A stretch of 64,000 nt of DNA from an uncultured Paracoccaceae bacterium (GCA_947500775.1 CANMTD010000002.1:310001-374000); one strand, 5' to 3'. Numbered from the stretch's first letter, positions 8,656 to 18,027 are shown. Numbers and translations are program-made. Notes: generated by a model from the letters alone, not told the origin.

Positions 8656-9765
8656 TCAGCCCCCCAGGTCTGCGATCATCTTGCGCAGATGTTTGGTGGC
8701 CGGGGTGACGATCGCGACGAAATAGGCTTCGCGCAGGCGGCGTTGAGCGACCCCTTGGGTGACATAGCCGCGCGCGCCACAGTGAAGCTGCGCCCAATGC
8801 GCGGCCTGAACCGACAGCTCGCCCCCCGCCAGCCGCGCCTGCAGCACACGTTTGAAAAAGGCGTCGGAGGTGTCATAGGGCGTCTTGGCCATCTCCAGTA
8901 CATCGGCGACCAGCGCGTCATATTCGGCCTCGATATCCTCGGGCTGTTTTTCAAGGTATTTGTTCACATGGCCCAGCGGGGCCTGCACCTGTTTCATCAG
9001 ATCGATGCAGTTCTTGACGATCCCGGCGGCCATCCCGCATTGCAGCAGCGTGAACCCGGGGCGAATGCGTTGCACGAAGGCCCCGGCAGGGTCGCCCAGC
9101 AGATATGCGTCGGGAACAAAGACATCGCGAAACTGCACGTTGCAGGTGGCGGTGCCGCCCATGGCGACGAATTCATGGTCAAGCTTCAGCCTGATGCCCT
9201 CCCATTCCGCGTGGATGATCGCCATCACGCGTTTGGGGGTGTCCTGACCGTCGACCTCGACGTGGAACATGGTGCCGAAATAGCCGTCATCGACCAGGTT
9301 CGACACCCAGGGCAACAGGCCTTTGACCTTATAACCGCCGTCGACACGTTCGCCTTTCAGGCGCATCGGTTCGATCTCGCCAATGGCTTTCAGCGGGTTC
9401 GACATGCCGGTGCCGCCCAGCGCCTGTCCCTTGGCCACCTTGGGCAACACTTCGGATTTGAGAAAGTCATTGTCCGACGACGCGATGTACCAGGCCAGCG
9501 TGTCCTGACACCAGACGCAGAAACCCGTCGACAGGCATTCCTCTGAGGCCCGCGCCATCGAGGTGATCGCGTCGGTCAGATCGGTATTGCCATCGACGCC
9601 GCCAATATGCGTGCCATAGGCGCCGGCCGCGCCATAAGCGCGAATGATATCTTCGGGGTAGGTGCGTTCGGCATCAATCTGGCGTGCGATAGGCGCCAGC
9701 TCTTCGCCCGAGATCCGTTCAATCTCGTCAAAATTGAGTGCGGTGACAGCGGCAGCAACATTCAT
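8656..9765 (-). CDS. Acyl-CoA-dehydrogenase-like flavoprotein (possible monooxygenase)
   Basis: A 369-residue protein with the three-part acyl-CoA dehydrogenase fold: N-terminal helices, a middle beta domain (GGTGMSNP, MGGTATCNVQFRDVFVP) and C-terminal helices. At the place where classical members carry the base in a YEGT-like motif, this protein reads VAIVTPATKHLRKM, so the usual catalytic glutamate seems absent. That resembles the flavin monooxygenase branch of the fold (DszC, SfnB types) more than a beta-oxidation enzyme. It sits in an operon with an ABC importer, OsmC, rhodanese and cyanase, which suggests oxidative attack on the imported compound. AGGAG lies seven bases before the ATG. 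Confidence 0.8.
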   Translation of the reverse strand: MNVAAAVTALNFDEIERISGEELAPIARQIDAERTYPEDIIRAYGAAGAYGTHIGGVDGNTDLTDAITSMARASEECLSTGFCVWCQDTLAWYIASSDNDFLKSEVLPKVAKGQALGGTGMSNPLKAIGEIEPMRLKGERVDGGYKVKGLLPWVSNLVDDGYFGTMFHVEVDGQDTPKRVMAIIHAEWEGIRLKLDHEFVAMGGTATCNVQFRDVFVPDAYLLGDPAGAFVQRIRPGFTLLQCGMAAGIVKNCIDLMKQVQAPLGHVNKYLEKQPEDIEAEYDALVADVLEMAKTPYDTSDAFFKRVLQARLAGGELSVQAAHWAQLHCGARGYVTQGVAQRRLREAYFVAIVTPATKHLRKMIADLGG

Positions 9766-9838
9766 CTCGGATCTCCTGAAAACGGTTCGGAAAGGGGCCG
9801 CGCCCGCCCGGGGGGCAAAGGCGCGGCCCGGGGCTGTG

Positions 9839-10375
9839 TCAGACGGCCTCGGCGACCATGTTCACCGGACGCGAGAAGGTGTTGAACACCGGCGACCATT
9901 GGGTCACATGGGTGATAAGCCCGTCGATTTCCTCTTGCGGGCAATCGGCCTCCATATCCACCTTGATGCGGACATCGGTGAAGCCAACCGGCTTTTCGGA
10001 TGTGTCGCCGGTGCCCCAGACGGCGGTGATGTTCAGATCGCCCTCAAGTTCGACTTCCAGCTTGTTGATGGTGATGCCGCGGGCGATGGCGTTGGCGTGC
10101 AGACCCACCGCGATGCAGGACCCCAAGGCGGCCAGCGAGGCCTCGGACGGGTTGGGGGCGGTGTCGTCGCCCAGCAGCCCGGGGGGTTCGTCCACGATAT
10201 AGGGTTCCAGATTGCGGATATAGTTGGCGTGGCGGAACCGGCCTTCGGCGACGGTCTTGCATTTGAGGGTTTTGATCGCCTCGGGGTTGGCTTTGCCTTT
10301 CGCTATCAGGTCATCAAGACCCTCTTTCGAGATCGGGGCAAGGCACCCGGTCAAAGCGGTTGCTGGTTCAGACAT
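9839..10375 (-). CDS. OsmC family protein
   Basis: A 178-residue OsmC/Ohr-fold protein. Recognisable features are the glycine-rich PPGLLGDDTAPNPSEASLAALGSCIAVG region, where OsmC proteins carry their second reactive cysteine in a helix, and a C-terminal strand ending near SPVFNTFSRPV. A cysteine in the C-terminal part (EADCPQEE) is also present. Characterised members reduce hydroperoxides; some are sulfur-handling partners of rhodaneses. Here it is encoded between the ABC permease and the flavoprotein, with GGAGG nine bases before the ATG. Its exact role in this operon is inferred only from position. Confidence 0.85.
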   Translation of the reverse strand: MSEPATALTGCLAPISKEGLDDLIAKGKANPEAIKTLKCKTVAEGRFRHANYIRNLEPYIVDEPPGLLGDDTAPNPSEASLAALGSCIAVGLHANAIARGITINKLEVELEGDLNITAVWGTGDTSEKPVGFTDVRIKVDMEADCPQEEIDGLITHVTQWSPVFNTFSRPVNMVAEAV

Positions 10376-10406
10376 GGATTTGGTCCTCCGTTTGTGTCTG
10401 TCGGTT

Positions 10407-11225
10407 TCAGTGCGCGGCGCGCACCCAGTTGAACTTTTTGATCAGCAGGTTCGCGGCAGCATCCAGCGTGAAGCCGATGATGCCGATCACCACGACCGTG
10501 GCGGCAAGGCGGTCGTAATCCAGCGTGTCGCGGGCATCGTTGATCGCGTAGCCAAGGCCCGAGGTCACCCCAAGGTATTCGGCAGGCACCAGCACCACCC
10601 AGGCCACGCCCAGCGCCAGCCGGATACCGGTCAGGATGTCGATGGCGATGGCCGGCAGGATGACCGCGAACAGCATGTGGAACGGGTTGGCCCCCAGATT
10701 GCGCGCGACCTTGAGCCAGGCCGGATCGATCCGCCGGATGCCCGCCGCCGTTGAAAACAGGATCGGCCAGACCGCCGCCATCACGATCAGGAACACGATG
10801 GCGCCGTCCCAGGTGTCGAACGCCATGACCGCGATCGGCATCCAGGCCAGCGGCGAAATCATCCGCAGGAACTGAAACGGCACATTGGCGATTTCATTCG
10901 CGCGGGCGACCCGGCCGATCAGGATGCCAACCGGCACCCCGATCGCAATCGCGTAGAACAGCCCCAGCCCGATGCGTTCCAAAGACGGGCCCGACATTTT
11001 GACCACTTCGCCCGATCCGATCATCGACCAAAGCCGTTTCAGCGTCGGTTCCGGCGCGAAATTGGCAAAGGCGAACATGTCGGGGTCGTTGGCCACATGG
11101 CGGCCGCCCAGCCACCACAGCCCCAGCAGCAATGCGATGCCGATCACCGCATTCACCAGCCCGCGCGCCTTTCCCAGCCGGGGCAGGCCGATCCGCAAGG
11201 ACGGGATTTGGGCCATGTCGCTCAT
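10407..11225 (-). CDS. ABC transporter permease (nitrate/sulfonate/taurine type)
   Basis: A 272-residue membrane protein with about six helices and the cytoplasmic EAA-type loop (ARNLGANPFHMLFAVILPAI) near residue 175. The family (SsuC, TauC, NrtB, CynB) forms a homodimeric channel for small anions or sulfonates. The ATG overlaps the stop of the binding-protein gene by four bases, so the two are translationally coupled. Confidence 0.92.
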   Translation of the reverse strand: MSDMAQIPSLRIGLPRLGKARGLVNAVIGIALLLGLWWLGGRHVANDPDMFAFANFAPEPTLKRLWSMIGSGEVVKMSGPSLERIGLGLFYAIAIGVPVGILIGRVARANEIANVPFQFLRMISPLAWMPIAVMAFDTWDGAIVFLIVMAAVWPILFSTAAGIRRIDPAWLKVARNLGANPFHMLFAVILPAIAIDILTGIRLALGVAWVVLVPAEYLGVTSGLGYAINDARDTLDYDRLAATVVVIGIIGFTLDAAANLLIKKFNWVRAAH

Positions 11226-12502
11226 AGTTTCAGGATCTCTTCGCGGGTGTAGGGATCGCTGCCTGTGGCCACCGAGGGATCGTTTTTCCAGTCGGGGTAT
11301 TTCTCCAGCGCGGCCTTGACGAAATTGTAGTCCACCAGATCGTTGGCGACGAATTCGGGGTCCAGCCCGTCAAGGAACTTGGTCTCGCCCGATACGACGG
11401 TTTCGTTCATCGCCTCGACGATCAGCTTGGTGGCCGACGGATAGGGCCAGGGCTGAAAATCGATCCGGCCGTTGTGGTATTCGCCTTCGTTCGCAATCGC
11501 TCCGGTCGAGATGTAATCGGGGTTGTCGGCATAAAGCGTCATCGCCCGGGTGACGACCTTGGCCGGGGCGGGCAGGTAGCCTTTGCCGTCCTTGGACAGC
11601 ATTTCGGCCACTTCGGCCTTGTTCTGGCTGGCATAGACCGAGGCGCGCACGACGGCGTTCATCACCTTCTGCGTCCATTCCGGTTTGGCCGCCGTCACCT
11701 GTTCGTTCATGCAGACAACGCAGCAGGGGTGGTTTTTCCAGATATCCCCGGTAAAGCGCAGCATCCGCGCGCCGGCCATCAGCTCGCCCAGCGCATTGAA
11801 CGGCTCGGCCACGATATAGGCGTCGATTTTCCGGGCGGCCAGCGCGGGGGGCATCTCGGGCGGGGGCAAGACCTGAAGGTTGCATTCATTGGCCGCGATC
11901 TCGGCCCCCTGTTCCTTGATTACAGGGGTGATCCCAGCGGCCCGCAGCGCGTATTGCAGCACGATGTTGTGCATCGAATACCAGAACGGCACGGCGACCT
12001 GTTTGCCGCCCAGCCCGGCGAAATCAACGGTGTCGGTATGGCGCCCGACCACCAGGGCTGACCCGTTGGTATGGGCCCAGGCCATGACCTTGACCGGGAA
12101 GTTGTTGTTATAGCGCATCCAGATCGGGATCGGTTTCAGGAAATGCACAAGGTTGAACTTGCCCGCGGCAAAGCCTTCGATCAGCGGCGACCAGCCCCGG
12201 ATCAGCGTGGGTTTTTCGGCCTTGATGCCTTCCTCTTCGAAATAGCCCATCGCATGGGCCACCAGCAGCGGCGTGGCGTCGGTGATCGGAAGATACCCGA
12301 TCCGCAGCACGTCATCATCGGCGGCCTGCGCCATTTTCGGCAACCCAGCAGTCAAAGACCCCAACAGCGCGGCCATGCCCCCTTTGGCCAACATGTCCAG
12401 TGTCTGGCGCCGACCGGCATCGACCCCCATATCGCCGCCACAGCAGGCCGCGTGCAGATCATGTGCGTGGGTGCAGATTTTCGTGTCAGAGGTATCGGTC
12501 AT
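11222..12502 (-). CDS. ABC substrate-binding protein, NrtA/SsuA type, with Tat signal
   Basis: A 426-residue protein. Residues 31-60 look like a Tat signal: RRQTLDM, then a hydrophobic stretch, then a likely cleavage site at AQA (58-60). The mature part begins DDDVLRIGYLPITDATPL, which is the CmpA/NrtA/NMT1-like fold. Ahead of the Tat motif is an unusual cysteine- and histidine-rich segment, CTHAHDLHAACC (residues 10-21), that could bind a metal or cofactor before export. The family binds nitrate, cyanate, bicarbonate, sulfonates or pyrimidines; the ligand here is not evident. It is the second gene of the importer operon, 15 bases after the ATPase gene. Confidence 0.9.
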   Translation of the reverse strand: MTDTSDTKICTHAHDLHAACCGGDMGVDAGRRQTLDMLAKGGMAALLGSLTAGLPKMAQAADDDVLRIGYLPITDATPLLVAHAMGYFEEEGIKAEKPTLIRGWSPLIEGFAAGKFNLVHFLKPIPIWMRYNNNFPVKVMAWAHTNGSALVVGRHTDTVDFAGLGGKQVAVPFWYSMHNIVLQYALRAAGITPVIKEQGAEIAANECNLQVLPPPEMPPALAARKIDAYIVAEPFNALGELMAGARMLRFTGDIWKNHPCCVVCMNEQVTAAKPEWTQKVMNAVVRASVYASQNKAEVAEMLSKDGKGYLPAPAKVVTRAMTLYADNPDYISTGAIANEGEYHNGRIDFQPWPYPSATKLIVEAMNETVVSGETKFLDGLDPEFVANDLVDYNFVKAALEKYPDWKNDPSVATGSDPYTREEILKL

Positions 12503-12517
12503 AAGGGGGCCTTTCCT

Positions 12518-13372
<855 letters not shown>

Positions 13373-13396
13373 CTCAGCCTTGCTCCATATCATACG

Positions 13397-13408
13397 GACA
13401 GTTCTGTC
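13397..13408. promoter_or_regulatory. Candidate TetR operator near the importer operon start
   Basis: A perfect inverted repeat, GACAG-TT-CTGTC, lies about 25 bases upstream of the ATP-binding-protein start. It shares the core TCTGTCT with a second inverted repeat near the tetR start. TetR proteins commonly bind such short palindromes between divergent genes. This is pattern recognition only. Confidence 0.4.
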
Positions 13409-13592
13409 TGTTCGATTACGGAATGGCTGTGCCCGAATCGTCAATGCTGCGGCTGCTAAATCTTTCGAAAACCACGTCACGCCCAATAAATTGGCAATAA
13501 AACAGGTAGACTGACCGTATCCGGGCAGATCGGCGCTGGAAAAGCATCCTGTTGCGCATTTTCGGCAATATCTTTGCAAGATCGGAAATCTC

Positions 13593-13606
13593 AGACTGAT
13601 CTGTCT
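13593..13606. promoter_or_regulatory. Candidate TetR operator near tetR
   Basis: The inverted repeat AGAC-TGATCT-GTCT is centred about 75 bases before the tetR start. It shares TCTGTCT with the site at 13397-13408. Autoregulation by the divergent TetR is the natural reading. Confidence 0.35.
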
Positions 13607-13674
13607 TGATTTTACCGGGCGCGCGTGAAACTAATGACACAATGTCGCAACCGATTGGCCACGGCCGGAGAAAC

Positions 13675-14310
13675 ATGTTCATGGAAGATGGTGTTCAGGA
13701 GTTTTGCGCGCTTGACGGATCAGGCTGGAGCTTTGCCGCCCGTCCGCCCAAGAACGCCCGCGACCGTATCATGTCGGCCGCGTCCTTCCTGTTCTGCAAC
13801 CACGGCTTCACCGCGACCGGGATCGATACGATCATCGCCCGCGCAGGCACCGCCAAGGCGACGCTCTATCACCATTTCTCGTCCAAGGAAGACCTGATCG
13901 CCGCCGTGCTGGAGGCCGAGGGCACCACCTGGCGCGAATGGTTCTTTGGCTGCCTTGCCGAAGTGAAAGGCCCGGCGCGCACCCGGATGCTGGCGGTTTT
14001 CGATGTGCTGGAGCTTTGGTTTTCGGACCCGGGGTTTTACGGCTGCCCCTTCATCAATGCGGTCGCCGAGTTTGACACCGGCAATGACGCGGTGCGCCAG
14101 GCGGCGGATAAGCATAAAGAGCACCTGATCACCTGGTTCAAGGCAAACGCGATCGAGATGAAGGCCCCCGACGTGACCGAAACCGCCCGCAGCATCGCCA
14201 TTCTGTTCGACGGCGCGATTGTCGCCGCTCAGCATTCGCGCGATCCCAGCTTTGCCCAGACCGCCAAGCGGATGGCCGAGTGTTATCTGGACAATTGCAT
14301 GGGGGAATGA
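13675..14310 (+). CDS. TetR family transcriptional regulator
   Basis: A 211-residue regulator with an N-terminal helix-turn-helix (FTATGIDTIIARAGTAKATLYHHFSSKEDL) and an all-helical ligand domain containing the GCPFINA motif seen in one large TetR subgroup. The start at 13675 is preferred because GGAG lies four to seven bases upstream; an in-frame codon at 13606 would give 23 extra residues and overlap the candidate operator. Divergent orientation suggests that it represses the importer-cyanase operon and perhaps itself. The inducer is unknown. Confidence 0.9.
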   Translation: MFMEDGVQEFCALDGSGWSFAARPPKNARDRIMSAASFLFCNHGFTATGIDTIIARAGTAKATLYHHFSSKEDLIAAVLEAEGTTWREWFFGCLAEVKGPARTRMLAVFDVLELWFSDPGFYGCPFINAVAEFDTGNDAVRQAADKHKEHLITWFKANAIEMKAPDVTETARSIAILFDGAIVAAQHSRDPSFAQTAKRMAECYLDNCMGE

Positions 14311-14892
14311 CCCCGCGCGGCGAATACCGCTGTTTCCGGGTTTGACCCTGTCTGGGCAGCATCAACAGTCACAGGTTCACGCTTTAAGATTTATGGCCAG
14401 ACTTGTGGCGGTATTCTTCATGTCGGCGGTGTCTGTCAGTCTTGGTGGCCTGCGGCGCTGTGCCGCGCGTTGATCCAAGGCCGGGGTCTGATTCATTTGT
14501 GCCTATAATTACCGCAATGCAGCGCCACAGTGCTTTTGTTTTAGCAACGGCCCGCCATTTTCCGCAAAGCGCCTTGTTTCCCGCACAGTGGCGCACATCG
14601 CTTTCTTGCGCGGTTAAATCATTGCCTTTATCCGATTGGGTAACGATCGGTGGGCACGCCCCCACCATCGGCCGCAACGGCGCGGCAATTTCCGTCAGGA
14701 CGCCCTTTTCGGGCCGGCAGCAATGATGCTGTGCCTTCGTTTCGACATCGCGTCGGATCGTGGGAATGCGGTCTGCCAATCCTTCCGTATTCCAGGACAG
14801 AAATCGCCGCGGCCACCGATCCCTTCGGTTCCGTACCACCCTATGCCCAAGCCGGACCACAGGCACAGACCCCACCCAGAAAGGATACGAAT
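14311..14892. other. Long intergenic region upstream of the formate/nitrite channel gene
   Basis: This 582-base gap contains no frame with recognisable protein content, although several short high-G+C frames are open. A TGC-N11-GCA dyad at 14500-14516 is described separately. I found no sigma-54 -24/-12 pair, no riboswitch and no clear tetR terminator. The length suggests complex regulation, a long leader or an unrecognised small RNA. Confidence 0.5.
14500..14516 (+). promoter_or_regulatory. Possible NtrC-type half-site pair
   Basis: TGC and GCA are separated by eleven bases, which is the spacing of the NtrC-binding dyad. It lies upstream of a formate/nitrite channel and cyanase, genes that nitrogen control would be expected to regulate. 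The inner conserved bases of the consensus are not present, so this may be chance. Confidence 0.2.
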
Positions 14893-15744
14893 ATGTCGTA
14901 TATCCAACCCAAGGAATTCGCGGCCAAAATGGTCGACGCCGGAGAATCCAAGATTTTCATGGCCACCAAAGACACCCTGATCCGCGCCTTTATGGCCGGG
15001 GCCATTCTGGCGCTGGCCGCGGCCTTTGCGGTGACCATCGCGGTCAACACCGGCAACTTCCTTGTGGCCTCGCTGTTGTTCCCGGTGGGGTTCTGCATGC
15101 TGTATCTTCTGGGGTTCGACCTGTTGACCGGGGTGTTCACCCTTGCGCCGCTGGCCGTCATCGCCAAACGCCCGGGCTGTACCTGGAAGGGCGTGCTGCG
15201 CAACTGGGGTCTGGTGTTCTGCGGCAACTTCGCGGGCGCGATGACCACTGCGGTTTTCATGGCCATCATCTTTACCATGGGGTTCAGTCAGGAACCGAAC
15301 GCCGTGGGCCAGAAGATCGGACAGATCGGCGAGGCCCGGACGCTGGGCTATGCCGAGGCCGGGGGCGCGGGGATGCTGACCGTGTTCATCCGTGCGGTGA
15401 TGTGTAACTGGATGGTGTCCACGGGCGTGGTTGGGGCGATGATGTCGAACTCGGCCTCGGGCAAGATCATGGCGATGTGGATGCCGATCATCGTGTTCTT
15501 CTACCTTGGGTTTGAACATTCGATCGTGAACATGTTCCTGTTCCCCTCGGGCATCATGCTGGGCGGTGAATTCACATGGTTCGATTACTTTGCCTATAAC
15601 GAAATCCCGGTCGTGGTCGGCAACCTTGTCGGTGGCCTGACCTTTGTCGGCGGCATGATCTATGCGACCCATTTCCGGGAATCGCCCAAGCGGAACGCCG
15701 CCGTCGCCCGCAACGATGATGCCACCGCGATGCCGGCTGAATAA
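14893..15744 (+). CDS. Formate/nitrite transporter family channel
   Basis: A 283-residue protein with six hydrophobic helices. The family forms pentameric channels for formate, nitrite or hydrosulfide. The conserved pore histidine is in GFEHSIVNMF, and the motif NWMVSTGVVGAMMS is intact. The start at 14893 is chosen for AAGGA seven bases upstream and for family length; an upstream in-frame codon would add 81 implausible residues. The genomic setting beside a cyanase points to nitrite (NirC-like) rather than formate, but the sequence does not decide this. Confidence 0.92.
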   Translation: MSYIQPKEFAAKMVDAGESKIFMATKDTLIRAFMAGAILALAAAFAVTIAVNTGNFLVASLLFPVGFCMLYLLGFDLLTGVFTLAPLAVIAKRPGCTWKGVLRNWGLVFCGNFAGAMTTAVFMAIIFTMGFSQEPNAVGQKIGQIGEARTLGYAEAGGAGMLTVFIRAVMCNWMVSTGVVGAMMSNSASGKIMAMWMPIIVFFYLGFEHSIVNMFLFPSGIMLGGEFTWFDYFAYNEIPVVVGNLVGGLTFVGGMIYATHFRESPKRNAAVARNDDATAMPAE

Positions 15745-15762
15745 GAACCCTCCCTGACTGAT

Positions 15763-15790
15763 GGTCCCGCTTCGGCGGGGCCGTTTTTTT
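15763..15790 (+). terminator. Rho-independent terminator after the formate/nitrite channel gene
   Basis: An 8-bp stem GGTCCCGC/GCGGGGCC with a TTCG tetraloop is followed by seven T residues. It lies 18 bases after the channel stop and only 18 bases before the next gene, so downstream expression requires read-through or a separate promoter. Confidence 0.85.
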
Positions 15791-15807
15791 CAACGGGACC
15801 TGACGCC

Positions 15808-17532
15808 ATGCCCAAGGATGCGACCCATATGGATGCCTTAAGCGTTTCCATCGGCCAGTATTCCGCCGCTGGTGCGAAACCCGCCAATCAGGATTTCCAC
15901 GGCGCGCTGGTTCCGACCGGCGCGTCCCTGCGTCTGAAGGGCGTGACGCTGGCCGTGGCCGATGGCATCAGCTCCAGCCCGATCAGCGCGCAGGCGTCCG
16001 AGACCGCGGTCAAAAGCCTGTTGACCGATTACTACGCCACGCCCGACGGCTGGACCGTGCGCACCGCCGCGACGCGGGTGATCGCGGCCACCAACGCCTG
16101 GCTGCATGGCCAGAACACATCCGTGGCCGACATCAACGCGGGGCAGGTCTGTACCCTGTCGGCGCTGATCCTCAAGGGGCGCGAGGCGCATATCCTGCAT
16201 GTCGGGGACAGCCGGATCCAGCGGGTGTCGGGCAGGGGGCTTGAGCCACTGACCGAAGATCACCGCATGGTGCTGTCGCCTGCGGAAAGCTATCTGGGCC
16301 GGGCGCTTGGGGCTGAAACCTCTGTCGATGTCGATTACCGCCGCCTGCCGCTGCGCGTGGGTGACATCTTTCTTCTGACCACCGATGGCGTTCACGAGTT
16401 TGCGGACGCTGAAACCGTGCACGATGCCCTGCAGGCCCCCGACCTTGATGCCGCCGCCCGCAGGATCGCCGAGGCCGCATTGGCGCGCGGCAGCGACGAC
16501 AATCTGACCGTTCAGATCGCGCGGATCGACGCGCTGCCACCTGCCCAGGCTGGTCTGGCGCTTGAGGTTGCCGAACTGCCGATCCCGCCTTTGCCCAAGG
16601 CGGGCGATGTGATCGACGGCTATCGGATCGTCCGCCCCGAACATGTCACCGCCCGCAGCCATGTCTTTCTGGCGGCCGATGCCGAGGGCCGGAAGGTGGC
16701 GCTTAAAATCCCCGCCAGCGACACCGCGCAGGATACGGCCTATCTGCGGCGTTTCGTGCTGGAGGAATGGATCGCCCGGCGGGTGACATCCGCGCATGTG
16801 GTCTCTGCGCCGCCTGACACCAGACAACGCACGGCCCTGTTCGTGGTCAGCGACTGGGTCGACGGGATCACGCTGCGGCAATGGATGACCGACCACCCGC
16901 AGCCCACGCGCGACCAGATGCGCGGCATCATCGACCAGATCGCGATCGGCCTGCGGGCCCTGCACCGGCGCGAAATGATCCATCAGGACCTGCGCCCCGA
17001 AAACGTGATGATCGACGCCGAGGGCACGGTAAAGATCATCGATCTGGGCTCTGCCACCGTCGCCGGGGTCGAAGAGGCGGCCCCGGGCACGCTGGGCGAA
17101 CTGCCCGGAACCTATCAATACACCGCGCCCGAATACCTGTCGGGCGATGCGGTCAGCTGGCGGTCGGATCAATATGCGCTGGGTGTGATCGCCTATGAGA
17201 TGCTGACCGGGCGCCTGCCGTATGGCGCACAGGTCGCGCGGGTCCGGTCGCGCAGCGATCAGCAGCGGCTGCACTATGCCACGGCGCGCGACGACGATAC
17301 CGGCGTGCCCGACTGGATGGATGCGGCCCTGCGCCGCGCGGTGCACCCCGATCCGCTGAAACGCTATGACGCGCTGTCGGAATTCGTGGCCGATCTGAAA
17401 CGGCCCGGCACCGGCTGGAACGCGGCGCGCCACGTGCCGCTGGCCGAACGCAACCCGGTCCGGTTCTGGCAGGGGGTGTCGGCCCTGCTGGCGCTGTTGT
17501 GCCTCGTTCTCATCACCCAAATCGGCGGCTGA
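15808..17532 (+). CDS. PP2C phosphatase / Ser-Thr kinase fusion with C-terminal membrane anchor
   Basis: A 574-residue fusion. Residues 10-242 are a PP2C phosphatase: metal residues in ADG (Asp52), HVGDSR (Asp134), TTDG (Asp193) and SDDN (Asp231). Residues 270-530 are a Hanks-type kinase: Lys300 in VALKIP, catalytic Asp394 in HQDLRPEN, metal Asp412 in DLGS. The HRD arginine is Gln, so activation may not need loop phosphorylation. Residues 553-571 form a single membrane helix, placing both enzymes in the cytoplasm. The ATG at 15829 is an alternative start with a better AAGGA. It is flanked by a nitrite-type channel and a cyanase, suggesting control of nitrogen uptake or use; the target is unknown. 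Confidence 0.93.
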   Translation: MPKDATHMDALSVSIGQYSAAGAKPANQDFHGALVPTGASLRLKGVTLAVADGISSSPISAQASETAVKSLLTDYYATPDGWTVRTAATRVIAATNAWLHGQNTSVADINAGQVCTLSALILKGREAHILHVGDSRIQRVSGRGLEPLTEDHRMVLSPAESYLGRALGAETSVDVDYRRLPLRVGDIFLLTTDGVHEFADAETVHDALQAPDLDAAARRIAEAALARGSDDNLTVQIARIDALPPAQAGLALEVAELPIPPLPKAGDVIDGYRIVRPEHVTARSHVFLAADAEGRKVALKIPASDTAQDTAYLRRFVLEEWIARRVTSAHVVSAPPDTRQRTALFVVSDWVDGITLRQWMTDHPQPTRDQMRGIIDQIAIGLRALHRREMIHQDLRPENVMIDAEGTVKIIDLGSATVAGVEEAAPGTLGELPGTYQYTAPEYLSGDAVSWRSDQYALGVIAYEMLTGRLPYGAQVARVRSRSDQQRLHYATARDDDTGVPDWMDAALRRAVHPDPLKRYDALSEFVADLKRPGTGWNAARHVPLAERNPVRFWQGVSALLALLCLVLITQIGG

Positions 17533-17559
17533 GGCCGCCCCAACCCCGGAGGATTCCTC

Positions 17560-18027
17560 ATGAAAGACCTTTTGCCCGACGACATGCTGACCAAGGAAGA
17601 TGTCACCGCGCTGATCATCGCCGCAAAGAAGAAATCCGGCCTTGGCTGGGAAGCCATCGCCAAGGCGATCGGCATGTCGCCGGTCTGGACCCATTCGGCC
17701 GCCATGGGCATGAACGCCATGCCCATGGACAAGGCCGCAGCGCTGGTATCGCTGCTGAACCTGCCCGAAGAGGCCGCCGAGGTGCTGGCCGAAAGCCCCA
17801 CCAAAGTCTGGGAACAGACCGTGCCGACCGATCCCTGCATTTACCGCCTGTATGAAATCGTCGGCGTCTACGGGCCCACCATCAAGGCGCTGATCCACGA
17901 AAAATTCGGCGACGGCATCATGTCGGCGATCGATTTCGACATGCAGGTGATCCGCGTGCCGAACGAAAAGGGCGACCGCGTCAAGATCGAGATGTCGGGC
18001 AAATACCTGGGCTATAACGCCTGGTGA
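17560..18027 (+). CDS. cynS: Cyanate hydratase (cyanase), copy 2
   Basis: A 155-residue cyanase. The catalytic residues Arg96, Glu99 (IYRLYEIV) and Ser122 (GDGIMSAIDF) fall at exactly the E. coli CynS numbering. The N-terminal domain is a helix-turn-helix-like dimerisation domain. It follows the kinase/phosphatase gene by 27 bases with GGAGG upstream, so the two are co-transcribed. It differs substantially from the copy at 7234-7686 outside the active site, so this is not a recent duplication. Confidence 0.96.
   Translation: MKDLLPDDMLTKEDVTALIIAAKKKSGLGWEAIAKAIGMSPVWTHSAAMGMNAMPMDKAAALVSLLNLPEEAAEVLAESPTKVWEQTVPTDPCIYRLYEIVGVYGPTIKALIHEKFGDGIMSAIDFDMQVIRVPNEKGDRVKIEMSGKYLGYNAW

Larger units (their letters stand above)
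13373..13674. other. Divergent promoter region between tetR and the importer operon
   Basis: A 302-base non-coding stretch. It is richer in A+T than the flanking genes and contains both inverted repeats described separately (13397-13408 and 13593-13606). No further open frame with recognisable content is present. Confidence 0.6.

Noticed and set aside
14531-14546. TGCT-N8-AGCA inverted repeat as a second NtrC site
   Set aside because: The spacing between TGC and GCA is ten bases, one short of the NtrC dyad.
14403-14726. A 107-codon open frame in the gap upstream of the channel gene
   Set aside because: No ribosome binding site, no recognisable features and other frames equally open; treated as non-coding.
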